The notes under the pieces are model-generated. The model made no database searches. It was not told the DNA's origin and saw nothing but the letters and a program-made list of their open reading frames with translations. Positions 1 through 8,146 of a stretch of DNA of 64,000 nt are shown here, piece after piece. Each line of letters begins with the position of its first letter. Within the stretch, counting starts at the first letter, position 1. Origin of the DNA: Hyphomicrobiales bacterium (lineage in GTDB: Bacteria; Pseudomonadota; Alphaproteobacteria; Rhizobiales; Beijerinckiaceae); NCBI GenBank assembly GCA_900470775.1, contig UCBZ01000012.1:1-64000 (forward strand), in the 5' to 3' direction. The position numbers were made by a program, and so were the translations under genes.

Positions 1-86
1 GCGCGCGAAAAGGGCGCGATCGCGTCCGCCTTGATGACATCTGGCTTGGTGGTGTCGAGAAGCACGGCCGGGTCTGCCCTGGTCAT
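1..86 (-). CDS. 5' end of an unidentified gene (partial)
   Basis: Reading leftward from an ATG at position 86 there is an open frame to the window edge, giving about 28 residues that begin MTRADPAVLLDTTKPDV. A purine-rich stretch lies just upstream (GGGGTGGCGACA before the ATG). Too little is visible to assign a family. It is divergently arranged with the DUF971 gene that starts at 210. The call rests only on the open frame and its position. Confidence 0.35.
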   Translation of the reverse strand, partial: MTRADPAVLLDTTKPDVIKADAIAPFSR

Positions 87-209
87 TGTCGCCACCCCTG
101 CGCATCCGGGCGCGGGAGGGCGGCATTGCTATGAGGCCAAGACATTGGCATTGCTGCGGCCAAGGTCAAGCGCAGCCTTTGTCGCGGCCGTCATGTGAGT
201 GAGTGCAGC

Positions 210-578
210 ATGTCATCCTGGCCGACCGAAATCCGCCTCTCGAAAGACCGCCGGACACTCCACGTCATCTTCGACGATGGCGCTGCCTATGCGCTTTCGG
301 CCGAATTGCTGCGGGTCGAGAGCCCCTCGGCCGAGGTGCAGGGCCATGGCCCGACGCAGAAGAAGACCATCCCCGGCAAAGCGCAGGTCGAGATTCTCAA
401 GGTCGAGCCGGTGGGTCACTATGCCGTGAAGCTCACCTTCGACGACATGCACGACACCGGCATCTTCCCCTGGGACTATCTGCGCGAGCTGGGCGAGACC
501 GGCGAGGTCAAGCTGCAGGCTTATCTCGACGCGCTGATTGCGCAGGGCCTGTCGCGAGAGCCGACGCGCAAGAAGTGA
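210..578 (+). CDS. DUF971 (GBBH-like N-terminal) protein
   Basis: A 122-residue protein made almost wholly of a DUF971 domain, the fold found at the N-terminus of gamma-butyrobetaine hydroxylase and as a stand-alone protein in many proteobacteria. Recognisable features are the opening PTEIRLSKD, the FDDG turn, the LRVESPSAEVQGHG segment and the C-terminal GIFPWDYLREL. The stand-alone form has no firmly established reaction; links to Fe-S or metal handling have been suggested for the family. I chose the ATG at 210 because the family usually begins with MSxxPTEIRL. An in-frame GTG at 195 would add five residues. The gene stands alone, convergent with the AtzH-like gene. Confidence 0.85.
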   Translation: MSSWPTEIRLSKDRRTLHVIFDDGAAYALSAELLRVESPSAEVQGHGPTQKKTIPGKAQVEILKVEPVGHYAVKLTFDDMHDTGIFPWDYLRELGETGEVKLQAYLDALIAQGLSREPTRKK

Positions 579-608
579 GGGAGACCCGCGACTAATCGGC
601 GCTTCGCC

Positions 609-1013
609 TTACCAGAGCGGCGCCCCGTCCATCGTCGAGACATGCGCCGAAATCACCTTCCAGCCGAGATCGGGGAAGCGGACCCAGCTCTGGCTCTGCC
701 GGCCGATCAGCTCGCGCCCGCGAACCTTGAACTCGAGGTTCACCGTCGCGATGTCACGCCCCAGCGTCAGGATTTCGAGCCTGATCCGCTTTTCCTTGAT
801 GCCGGGTCCCGGCGGGCGGGCGATGCGGTGGCCGTGGATCTCGGCGAAACCGTAGCCGTTCTCGTGCAGCGCATAGCGGATCGTATGCGGGCTGTTCCAG
901 AAGGTCGCGTCGAGCACCTCGACATTCTTGTCGATCAGGGCCTGCTCGTAACGCTCGAACAGCGCTGCCACCTCAGCGACCACCTCGGGCAGGTTGGGAG
1001 TGAGATCGGTCAC
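609..1013 (-). CDS. AtzH-like protein (DUF3225, NTF2-like fold)
   Basis: A 134-residue protein with the small NTF2-like domain found in AtzH-type proteins, which often lie beside or are fused to amidases of urea/s-triazine nitrogen metabolism. Family hallmarks are an N-terminal ...ALFERYEQALIDKNVE helix, the HTIRYALHENGYGF segment, a GRELIGRQSQSWVRF strand and a C-terminal SAHVSTM motif. The GTG start at 1013 overlaps the TGA of the upstream amidase by four bases (GTGA), so the two are translationally coupled. The domain has no obvious catalytic site; it probably acts as an accessory or second-step protein for the amidase. Confidence 0.85.
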   Translation of the reverse strand: MTDLTPNLPEVVAEVAALFERYEQALIDKNVEVLDATFWNSPHTIRYALHENGYGFAEIHGHRIARPPGPGIKEKRIRLEILTLGRDIATVNLEFKVRGRELIGRQSQSWVRFPDLGWKVISAHVSTMDGAPLW

Positions 1014-2182
1014 GCGGTGGTCTCCATGGCTTGAGAGACGGCAATGAGCGCAGCATCCGTGCCGCGCCCGCCGATGATGGAAAGCCCGACCGGCGCTCCA
1101 TCCACCATGGCTCCGGGGATGCTCACCTGCGGCGAGCCGGTGAGGCCGCCCTGCGCGCACAGGCAGCTGATCTGGTCGCGCAACGGCTGCAGCACGGGCA
1201 AGCTCAGGCCGCGTTTCGGGGCAGGGAAGGGGGTGGTCGGCAGGCACAGGATCGTGCCCGGCGGCAGCAGGTGACGTAGCCTCGCACGCGCCTCCTGCCG
1301 CATCAGCGCAGCCCAGTTGCGCTCCGCCACCGGCATCTGTGCCCCGACAAGCAGCGCGGCGACGACACTGAACGCCATGCGCGGATTGGCGCTCTCGACC
1401 CAGGGCTGGAAGGTCTGCCAGGCTTCGACCGGCTGCAGCGTGCGCTGGGCTCTCGCCCAGACGGAAAGGCCCTGCGGTGCCATGATCTCCTCGCGGACAT
1501 CGCCGACGATCCGCCCGAGGCGTTCGACCATGGGCTTCAAAGCCTCGGCAACCTCCGGATCGGCGAAGCCGAAGGCATCGACGGCGACGAGAAGCGTCGT
1601 CGGCAGCGGGCCGGGCGCCTCGCCCAACATCACCGTCGAGACTTTGGCGAAGGTCTGCGCATCGCGCGCGAACCAGCCCGTCGTGTCGGAGCTCGGCGCC
1701 TGCGGCAGCATACCGGCCACATTAACGCGGCCATGGGTCGGGCGGATGCCGTAGAGCCCGCAGAAGCTCGCCGGCACGCGCACAGAGCCGCCGGTATCGG
1801 TGCCGAGCGCGGTATCGCAAATCCCGGCCGCCACCGCCGCCGCCGACCCCGAAGACGAGCCGCCCGGCACGCGGCCGGGCGCGGCTGTGTTGGTCGGCGT
1901 GCCGTCGAACGCGTTCTCGCCGAGGATGCCGAGCGAGACCTCGTCGGTGATGGTCTTGCCGATCAGCTCGGCCCCCGCATCGAGCAGGGTCTGGACCGCG
2001 AAAGCGTGGCGGTCCGGCACGGGATTGAACTTGGCCCAGTCATGGTTGCCGCCGCCGGTGGGCACGCCCGCGACGTCGAACAGATCCTTGGCCGCGAAGC
2101 TCAGCCCCGCAAGAGGCCCGCCGGATCGGCCGGGAAGCCGAACCCGCGGCCCGGGCACGAAGGCATTGACGACATCATCCAT
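1010..2182 (-). CDS. Amidase signature enzyme
   Basis: A 390-residue amidase of the GatA/fatty-acid-amide-hydrolase class. The Ser-cisSer-Lys triad is intact: Lys in the SFAAKDLFD segment near residue 30, the cis-Ser in GGSSSGSAAAVAAG, and the nucleophile in GTDTGGSVRVPAS. It is shorter than typical 450-480-residue members, mainly through a reduced C-terminal half, as in AtzE-like and allophanate-hydrolase-like enzymes. ATG at 2182 is preferred; an in-frame GTG two codons upstream is possible. It is the first gene of a two-gene operon with the AtzH-like protein. The substrate cannot be read from sequence; a small amide or ureido compound is likely. Confidence 0.88.
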   Translation of the reverse strand: MDDVVNAFVPGPRVRLPGRSGGPLAGLSFAAKDLFDVAGVPTGGGNHDWAKFNPVPDRHAFAVQTLLDAGAELIGKTITDEVSLGILGENAFDGTPTNTAAPGRVPGGSSSGSAAAVAAGICDTALGTDTGGSVRVPASFCGLYGIRPTHGRVNVAGMLPQAPSSDTTGWFARDAQTFAKVSTVMLGEAPGPLPTTLLVAVDAFGFADPEVAEALKPMVERLGRIVGDVREEIMAPQGLSVWARAQRTLQPVEAWQTFQPWVESANPRMAFSVVAALLVGAQMPVAERNWAALMRQEARARLRHLLPPGTILCLPTTPFPAPKRGLSLPVLQPLRDQISCLCAQGGLTGSPQVSIPGAMVDGAPVGLSIIGGRGTDAALIAVSQAMETTA

Positions 2183-2372
2183 GGTCACTCTCGATCATTC
2201 GTTCGCAAGAATCCGCTGCCGCGCAGGATGTCAGCGCACCGACCATATGTCGCCGCCATGTGGATGATAATGCGCGTCGCCGCTTGGCCCGACGAACAAC
2301 AACGCTGGGGCTGGCGGGTTGCCGACGATGGAGGCCGGTGCACTACTGACAGGCTCGGCAAAGGAGGAAACG

Positions 2373-3908
2373 ATGGTCGCAACGACGCCCGCAACAACCA
2401 CGAAAGCCGGAACCGCAATCGCGGCCGCCCTCATCTCATGGGCCGTGGCGGCTCCCGCCAGCGCGCAGACGCCGCCAAGGCACGACGAATTCTACTGGAT
2501 CGGCCAGATCAACAAGGCCAGCACCGTCATCAACAGCGAGGAAGGCCTGCTCGACCCCGCGCTGGCGCCACGGATCGCGGCCGGGCTCGACACCATGCTC
2601 AAGGCAGCCGAAAAGCCCGGTGCGAAGCGGCCGACGCTGGTCATCACCTTCGAGCCGCTGCTGATCGAGGCGGCCGGCGTCGAGGCGACGCTGCTCCATG
2701 CCGGGCGCTCCAGCCAGGACATGCTGGCGACGGTGCGTGCCGCGATCATGCGCGACGGTTTGCTGCGGCTTGCCGGGCAACTGCGCCGGCTGAACGCGAC
2801 GATGGTCGCGCTCGCCGAGAAGCATGTCGGCACCATCGTGCCGAATTACACCAACGGCGTCGCCGCCCAGCCCAACAGCTATGGCCATTACCTGCTCGGC
2901 CATGTCGCGGGCCTGGAGCGCGATGCCCAGCGCCTGCAGGAAGCCTATGCGCGGCTCGACCGTTCGCCGATGGGCACGACGGTTTTGAACGGCTCGAGCT
3001 GGCCTTTGAACCGCGACCGCATGGCCAGCTATCTCGGCTTCGCCGAGAAGATCGACAACGCCTATGACGCAGCGCAGATCACGGCCACCGAGATGCCGGT
3101 CGAGATCGGCGCGCTGACCACCAGCATCGCCCTGCATGCCGGCGCCTTCGTCGAGGACGTCATGACCCAGTATGCGCAACCGCGCCCCTGGATCCTGCTG
3201 ACAGAGGGCGACGGCAACACCTATGTCTCGAGCGCCATGCCGCAGAAACGCAATCCCGGCCTGCTCAATTCCACGCGCAGCCAGGCCTCATCCGTGATCG
3301 GGCTCGGCATGGGCCGCATCCTGCAGGCGCACAACATTCCGCCCGGCATGAGCGACGCCAAGTCCGTCCGCGACAATGCAGCCGTCATCGCCGAGACCGG
3401 CGCAATGCTGGAGAGCTGGAACAAGATCCTGTCCGCGCTGGTGATCGACCCCAAGCGGGCGCTGGAAGAGCTCAACAACGACTGGACCGCTTCCCAGGAA
3501 CTCGCCGACGTGCTGATGGCGAAATACAAGCTGCCCTTCCGCGTCGGGCACCATTTTGCCTCCGAGATCGTCGACTACGCCAAGACGAACGATATCCGGC
3601 CGACCGATTTTCCCTATGCGGAGGCGCAGCGCATCTATCGCCGGACGCTCAGCGAGATGAAGGTCAGTGGCGGTGAGCTCCCGGTCAGCGAGGCCGAGTT
3701 CCGCGCCACGCTCGATCCGGTCGCGATCATCCGCAACCGCGCCACCGTCGGCGGCCCCCAGCCGGCCGAAATGACGCGGATGCTCGCCGCCGCGAAGCAG
3801 ACGCTGGCGCGTCAGGAGGAGTGGATCAAGCAGCGCCGTGAGCGCATCGACGGCGCGCTGGCCGGGCTCGATCGCGATTTCGCGAAGGTTCTGGCCCGTG
3901 CAAACTGA
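2373..3908 (+). CDS. Exported argininosuccinate-lyase-like protein (aspartase/fumarase superfamily)
   Basis: A 511-residue protein. The start at 2373 is set by a strong AAAGGAGG five bases upstream and because it opens a clear signal peptide (hydrophobic stretch ending AAPASAQ, about residue 32). The mature part resembles argininosuccinate lyase: region 2 (YTNGVAAQPN, about residues 159-168) and the flexible-loop signature SSAMPQKRNP (about 286-295). Region 2 normally reads YTHLQ.AQP with a catalytic His; here His is replaced by Asn, while the loop serine is kept. Export and the altered residue argue against a role in arginine synthesis. It may cleave another C-N bond in the periplasm, or only bind ligand. 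No operon partner is visible. Confidence 0.8.
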   Translation: MVATTPATTTKAGTAIAAALISWAVAAPASAQTPPRHDEFYWIGQINKASTVINSEEGLLDPALAPRIAAGLDTMLKAAEKPGAKRPTLVITFEPLLIEAAGVEATLLHAGRSSQDMLATVRAAIMRDGLLRLAGQLRRLNATMVALAEKHVGTIVPNYTNGVAAQPNSYGHYLLGHVAGLERDAQRLQEAYARLDRSPMGTTVLNGSSWPLNRDRMASYLGFAEKIDNAYDAAQITATEMPVEIGALTTSIALHAGAFVEDVMTQYAQPRPWILLTEGDGNTYVSSAMPQKRNPGLLNSTRSQASSVIGLGMGRILQAHNIPPGMSDAKSVRDNAAVIAETGAMLESWNKILSALVIDPKRALEELNNDWTASQELADVLMAKYKLPFRVGHHFASEIVDYAKTNDIRPTDFPYAEAQRIYRRTLSEMKVSGGELPVSEAEFRATLDPVAIIRNRATVGGPQPAEMTRMLAAAKQTLARQEEWIKQRRERIDGALAGLDRDFAKVLARAN

Positions 3909-3922
3909 CGCGGGAGGCAAAG

Positions 3923-3947
3923 AAAAAGGCCGGCGTTTCCGCCGGCC
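3923..3947 (-). terminator. Intrinsic terminator of the L,D-transpeptidase gene
   Basis: An 8-bp perfect stem (GGCCGGCG / CGCCGGCC, 3928-3935 and 3940-3947) with a 4-base loop. Read on the minus strand it is followed by TTTTTCT, the layout of a rho-independent terminator for the gene ending at 3974. On the plus strand no T-run follows, so it is directional. Confidence 0.85.
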
Positions 3948-3973
3948 ACGTTCAGAACATTCGGTCCGGTAGC

Positions 3974-4552
3974 TCAGCGGGCGACGACAACGCGGGTGCC
4001 GACCTTCACGCGCTCATAGAGGTCCATCACGTCCTCGTTGAGCATGCGGATGCAGCCCGAGGAGACCGCCTGTCCGATGGTCTCCGGCTCGTTCGAGCCG
4101 TGGATGCGGTAGAGGGTCGAGCCGAGATACATGGCGCGGGCGCCCATCGGGTTCTCCGGGCCGCCGGGCATGAAGCGCGGCAGGTCGGGCCGGCGCTTCA
4201 GCATCTGGGACGGCGGTGTCCAGGTCGGCCATTCCTGCTTGCGGGTGATCGTCTGCGAGCCGGCCCAGTCGAAGCCGGGGCGGCCGACGCCGACGCCGTA
4301 GCGCATCGCCTTGCCGTCGGGCATGACGAGATACAGACGGCGCTCGCTCGTGTTGATCACGATCGTGCCGGGATTGTACTTGCCGCTGAAGGAAACGACC
4401 TCGCGCGGGATCGCCGTCGCCTGTGCCTTGGCCGGATCCTCATAGGTGAACAGCGGCTGACGCGTCAGCGGATCGATCTCGGCACGCGCCGACGAGGCCA
4501 TAGCGAGCATGGCAAGGCCAGTGAACGTGGCCATGCGGAAAAAGCGGTTCAT
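3974..4552 (-). CDS. L,D-transpeptidase (YkuD/ErfK-YbiS family)
   Basis: A 192-residue periplasmic cross-linking enzyme of peptidoglycan, or an enzyme attaching outer-membrane proteins to it. A signal peptide (MNRFFRMATFTGLAML..SARA) precedes a YkuD domain with the HGSNEPETIG segment and the catalytic S-G-C-I-R-M motif (SSGCIRMLNEDV, near residue 165). The segment GTIVINTSERRLYLVMPDG is the usual first strand of the domain. The start at 4552 is chosen for the signal peptide. It is monocistronic, with its own terminator just downstream. Rhizobial genomes carry many paralogues, so the specific role is unknown. Confidence 0.92.
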   Translation of the reverse strand: MNRFFRMATFTGLAMLAMASSARAEIDPLTRQPLFTYEDPAKAQATAIPREVVSFSGKYNPGTIVINTSERRLYLVMPDGKAMRYGVGVGRPGFDWAGSQTITRKQEWPTWTPPSQMLKRRPDLPRFMPGGPENPMGARAMYLGSTLYRIHGSNEPETIGQAVSSGCIRMLNEDVMDLYERVKVGTRVVVAR

Positions 4553-4864
4553 TGGGACCTCGGGCGGGCGGCTGAAGGAGCGCGGGACATGAAGTTGACC
4601 CCAAAAAGTCAACATCTCCTCAATTTTCTGTCAGAGTCCGGCCACGCCCGCAATCGCGTGCTCATCACATCGGTGCGAGGTGACGGCCTTTGACGTCTTC
4701 CGTTGCGCACATGCAACATGGCTCCGGCCAAGACGGCTGAGCGCCGGCGCAGCGCCTTGCCGAGCCGGGACAAAGTTAGCCGTGGGATCACTCAGGCCGG
4801 CGTCTGGATTGGGCGCCGCAACCAAGGTCGCGAGGCCCAGGCGTCCGTAACCGGCGAATGAACC
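4553..4864. other. Intergenic stretch, nothing recognised
   Basis: About 310 bases upstream of the L,D-transpeptidase and downstream of a small hypothetical gene, both on the minus strand. Open frames here are short, lack family resemblance and have no convincing ribosome site. It presumably holds the transpeptidase promoter, but I see no clear -35/-10 pair or repeat. Confidence 0.5.
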
Positions 4865-5116
4865 TCAGGCGTCCAGATCGGCGATGCCGAAGGTCTGGAG
4901 CAGTTCCTTCCGGCTCATGCAACTGACGTCGAAGGTGACGGACCGGCCCTTGAACTCGGGCTTCTTGCCGAACTCCGCCGTCATGTTGTCGGTGATGGAG
5001 TCGATACGCGCCTCGCAGGCCTCGACGGTGGTGAAATGCACGTCCGCCACGCGTGCAGAAGTGCATTTGGCTTCGCCCGACACGCAGGCCAGAATAATCA
5101 TCGTGAATGCGTCCAT
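4865..5116 (-). CDS. Small hypothetical protein with conserved cysteines
   Basis: An 83-residue frame beginning MDAFTMIILACVSGEAKC. The N-terminus is a short hydrophobic stretch that could be a weak signal sequence. Four cysteines (two near the N-terminus, one in VEACEARI, one in DVSCMSRKEL) suggest a small periplasmic disulphide-bonded protein. ATG at 5116 is preferred over the GTG one codon upstream. Small secreted proteins of this style are common in Hyphomicrobiales, but I cannot name a family. It is divergent from the ornithine cyclodeaminase gene, about 180 bases away. Confidence 0.6.
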   Translation of the reverse strand: MDAFTMIILACVSGEAKCTSARVADVHFTTVEACEARIDSITDNMTAEFGKKPEFKGRSVTFDVSCMSRKELLQTFGIADLDA

Positions 5117-5295
5117 CACCCGTCCTTTTCGGATGTCGATGTCCCCAGCCAGCTAAGCACAGCAAGTTCCGCGCCAGCCCGATGTCGGGTGTGTTGCGGC
5201 ATTGCCGCTGTGGCGGGGAAAGGGGATGGCGCCGGCGCGCAGGCGTGTATTGTCGGGCTCGATCGACTCCAAATGCTCCCGCGAGGTCCATAGGC

Positions 5296-6306
5296 GTGCC
5301 GCATCCTCCCCTGCATATCGACTTCCTGAACGCGCTCGATGTCGAGGCGCTGAAACTCACCGATGCGGAAATCATTGCCGCTGTCGAGGCAGGACTTGCC
5401 GCCCAGGGGCAAAAGGCGACCGAGATCGAGCCGCGCGTCCACCTGATGCCGAAGGCGGGCGCGAACGGTCATTTCAACGTGCTGCGCGGCGCCTTCCGCG
5501 CGCCGATCAACCGGGCCGGCGTCAAGGTGATCGGCGACTTCGTCGACAACTACAAGCTCGGCCTGCCCTCGGAGATGGGCCTGCTCCTGCTGATGGACCC
5601 GCTGACCGGCGTGCCCACTGCGATCGTCGATGGCAGTCACCTCACCGATATGCGCACCGGCGCAATCACCGCGATCGGCGCCAAATATCTCGCCCGTAAG
5701 GGCTCCAGGGTGCTCGGCCACGTCGGCGCGCGCGGCACGGCCTACTGGAATGTCCGCCTGCTCGATTCCCTGTTCGATTTCGACGAGATCCGCGTTCATT
5801 CGCGCCGGCCGGAAAGCCGCGACGCCTTCGGCGCGAGGCTCTCCGCCGATCTCGGCAAGCGCGTGGTTGTGACCGATGACTGGCGCTCCTGCGTGGAAGG
5901 CGCTGACATCGTTGTCGAGGCCTCGCGGCTGAACGCGCCCGAGCCGATGCTCAGGACGGAATGGATCAAGCCGGGTGCCTTCGTCGTACCCTATGGCACG
6001 ATGAGCGCGGTCGAGTTGTCGCTGACCGACATCATGAGCAAGCTCGTTGTCGACGATTGGGGCCAGTGCAAGGGTGGTCCCTTCGGCTCGCTGCGGGCGC
6101 ATGTCGAGGCCGGCAAGCTCTCCGAAGAGACGCTGCACGCCGAGATGGGCGAGATCGTCGCGGGGCTGAAACCCGGCCGCGAAAACGAGAACGAGACCAT
6201 CCTGTTTTGGCATCGCGGCCTCTCGCTCTCGGACATCGCGCTCGGGCATTTCATGCTGGAGAAGGCCAAGACCATGGGCCTCGGCCAGCGGCTGCGCTAC
6301 GCGTGA
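5296..6306 (+). CDS. Ornithine cyclodeaminase / mu-crystallin family protein
   Basis: A 336-residue NAD(P)-dependent enzyme of the ornithine cyclodeaminase/mu-crystallin family. Visible signatures are VKVIGDFVDNYKLGLPSEMG, the DGSHLTDMRTGA motif (about residues 113-124) and a Rossmann glycine motif GHVGARGTA, followed by EIRVHSRRPESRDAF. The GTG at 5296 gives the expected N-terminus (HIDFLNALDVEALKLTDAEI); longer frames upstream have no family similarity. Members include ornithine cyclodeaminases, imine reductases and alanine or tauropine-type dehydrogenases, so the substrate is open. It overlaps the next gene by four bases (GTGA), implying a joint function with a PhnD-like ligand-binding protein. 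Confidence 0.88.
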   Translation: MPHPPLHIDFLNALDVEALKLTDAEIIAAVEAGLAAQGQKATEIEPRVHLMPKAGANGHFNVLRGAFRAPINRAGVKVIGDFVDNYKLGLPSEMGLLLLMDPLTGVPTAIVDGSHLTDMRTGAITAIGAKYLARKGSRVLGHVGARGTAYWNVRLLDSLFDFDEIRVHSRRPESRDAFGARLSADLGKRVVVTDDWRSCVEGADIVVEASRLNAPEPMLRTEWIKPGAFVVPYGTMSAVELSLTDIMSKLVVDDWGQCKGGPFGSLRAHVEAGKLSEETLHAEMGEIVAGLKPGRENENETILFWHRGLSLSDIALGHFMLEKAKTMGLGQRLRYA

Positions 6307-7106
6307 GCCTGATCGCCAATGCGCGGATGTATGCCGTCGACGCCGCGACGGCAGCAATGTGGTCAGCCCTGTTTGCGCGGATCTCGGCGCTGAGCGGGGT
6401 TCCGCTCGAGGTGATCGCCCATGCCGCGCTGGCGCCGTTGGAGGACCTCTGGCGCCGCGACGATCTCGGCCTCGCCTTCATCTGCGGCTATCCCTTCGCC
6501 GGCGGCTCGTTTCCGGTCAGGCCGGTCGCGGTGCCGATCCCGGCGTCGGGCGATGGCCGGCCGGTCTATGCGAGCCATCTCGTGGTGCGGGCCGATAGCA
6601 CCACCGAGACGCTTGAGGATAGCTTCGGCAAGCGCATCGGCTGGACGGTTGAGCATTCGCAATCGGGCTTCAACGCCGTCAGGACGCATCTGCTCGAAAC
6701 CTGGCGGGAGCGGGGGCCGCTCTATGCACAGAGCATCGGCCCGCTGCTGACGCCGCGCCGGATCATCGACGCGCTGCTCACCGACCAGATCGACATCGGC
6801 CCGCTCGACTCCTATTTCCTCGATTTGCTGCTGATCGCCGAGCCTGAGACGGCCGCCCGCCTGCGCATCGTCGCGACGACAGCGCCCCGGCCGATGCCGC
6901 TGCTGGTGGCCTCGCGAGGGATCGACGAGAAAACCGTCGCCAGTCTGCAAGCGACTCTTCTCAATGCGGAAAACGACATCGGCACGCGCGACATCCTCGC
7001 TCGCCTGCGGTTGTCAGGATTCGCAATGCCCGATCCGGCCACCTATCGCGTGCTGCTGGATGAGGCGGAGGCCGCCGATCGCGCGGGCTATCGTCAGCCT
7101 GGCTGA
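6303..7106 (+). CDS. PhnD/NMT1-like substrate-binding-fold protein without signal peptide
   Basis: A 267-residue protein resembling periplasmic phosphate/phosphonate-binding (PhnD-like) proteins: an initial strand with YAVDAATAAMWSALF, a central RIGWTVEHSQSGFNAVR segment (the usual lobe-crossing serine region) and PRRIIDALLTDQIDIGPLDSYF. The start is the GTG at 6303, overlapping the TGA of the cyclodeaminase-family gene. No signal peptide is visible, although the fold normally belongs to exported transporter subunits. It may therefore be a cytoplasmic ligand sensor or a solute-binding domain recruited as an enzyme partner. No cognate permease lies beside it on this strand. Confidence 0.75.
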   Translation: MSLIANARMYAVDAATAAMWSALFARISALSGVPLEVIAHAALAPLEDLWRRDDLGLAFICGYPFAGGSFPVRPVAVPIPASGDGRPVYASHLVVRADSTTETLEDSFGKRIGWTVEHSQSGFNAVRTHLLETWRERGPLYAQSIGPLLTPRRIIDALLTDQIDIGPLDSYFLDLLLIAEPETAARLRIVATTAPRPMPLLVASRGIDEKTVASLQATLLNAENDIGTRDILARLRLSGFAMPDPATYRVLLDEAEAADRAGYRQPG

Positions 7107-7133
7107 CGCGGCAAGGTGGCTTCGGAAACACTC

Positions 7134-7178
7134 CGTCATCCCGGACAAGTCGCGCAGCGACGCCGCTCCGGGATGACG
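7134..7178. repeat. Dispersed intergenic palindromic repeat, copy 1
   Basis: Inverted arms CGTCATCCCGGA (7134-7145) and TCCGGGATGACG (7167-7178) enclose a second small stem (GTCGC/GCGAC). It lies between the convergent PhnD-like gene and the ABC ATPase gene. The outer CGTCAT...ATGACG ends match the elements at 41.9, 54.5 and 57.0 kb. It could also act as a bidirectional transcription stop. Confidence 0.75.
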
Positions 7179-7189
7179 TCGAGGATCTG

Positions 7190-8146
7190 TCACGCAACGG
7201 GCGCGCCACCCGCGCTCCGCGCGCGGATCGCCGCCAGCGTGATCTGGCCGAGCGCACTCCCGTCCTCAGCCACGATCGTCGCGGCGTCGCGCCCTTCGGC
7301 GAGCAACGCCGACAATATCCCCCGCACCGAAAGCGAGCCCGAAAGCGTGAAGCCGTCGCTGGCTTCGCCCGGTTCGACCGCATCAGTCGCCTGTACCAGC
7401 GAAAGCCTCCGTAGCGCTCGGTCCGCGCCGACGAAATCCGCCACGAACTCGTTGGCAGGCGAAGCCAGGAGCCGGTCGGGCGTGTCGTACTGTACGAGCG
7501 TCCCATCCTTCATGATCGCGACAACGTCGCCCATGCGGATGGCCTCGTCGATATCATGCGTCACCAGGATCACCGTCTTCTTCAGGCGCTTCAGGATGGC
7601 GAGGAACTCCTCCTGCAACCGCCCGCGCACGATCGGATCGACGGCCCCGAAAGGCTCGTCCATCAGCATCACCGGCGGGTCGGCGGCGAGCGCGCGCGCC
7701 ACGCCGACGCGCTGGCGCTGCCCACCCGAGAGATGCCGAGGGTAGCGCGAGAGGTAGAGCCTGGGATCGAGGCCGACGAGGTCCAGCATCTCTTCAGCTC
7801 GCGCCTTGATCTTCTGCGACTCCCAGCCGAGCAGCTTCGGCACGGTCGCGACGTTCTGCGCGATCGTCATATGCGGGAACAGGCCGATCTGCTGGATGAC
7901 GTAGCCGATATGGCGCCTGAGCTCGACCGGATCGGCCTTGGTCACATCGCGGTCGCCGACATAGATGGCCCCCGATGTCGGCTCGATCAGCCGGTTGACC
8001 ATCCGCATCGTCGTGGTCTTGCCGCAGCCGGACGGGCCGATCAGTACGCAGACCTGGCCCTTCTCGATCGTCAGGTCGAGCGCATCCACGGCGGGCCTGA
8101 CCACACCCGGGAACAGCTTGGTGACCTTTTCCAGCCGGATCGTCAT
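7190..8146 (-). CDS. Osmoprotectant/betaine-type ABC transporter, ATP-binding subunit
   Basis: A 318-residue ATPase of the OpuCA/ProV group. Walker A is GPSGCGKTT (about 36-44), the signature is LSGGQRQRVGVARA and Walker B is VMLMDEPFGAVDP. ProV-type enzymes usually carry two C-terminal CBS domains that sense ionic strength; here only one degraded CBS-like segment (about 255-310) remains, so osmotic gating may be weak. It is the last gene of the operon and its ATG overlaps the end of the upstream permease by four bases. With the two permeases and the binding protein it completes an importer for a quaternary-ammonium compound. Confidence 0.92.
   Translation of the reverse strand: MTIRLEKVTKLFPGVVRPAVDALDLTIEKGQVCVLIGPSGCGKTTTMRMVNRLIEPTSGAIYVGDRDVTKADPVELRRHIGYVIQQIGLFPHMTIAQNVATVPKLLGWESQKIKARAEEMLDLVGLDPRLYLSRYPRHLSGGQRQRVGVARALAADPPVMLMDEPFGAVDPIVRGRLQEEFLAILKRLKKTVILVTHDIDEAIRMGDVVAIMKDGTLVQYDTPDRLLASPANEFVADFVGADRALRRLSLVQATDAVEPGEASDGFTLSGSLSVRGILSALLAEGRDAATIVAEDGSALGQITLAAIRARSAGGAPVA

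Noticed and set aside
1733-3067. A 444-codon plus-strand open frame across the amidase start and the lyase gene
   Set aside because: Low-complexity Arg/Ala sequence, out of frame with the exported lyase-like protein, which has the signal peptide and ribosome site.
4609-4825. Short minus-strand frames upstream of the L,D-transpeptidase
   Set aside because: No ribosome site, no similarity and Arg-rich shadow composition.
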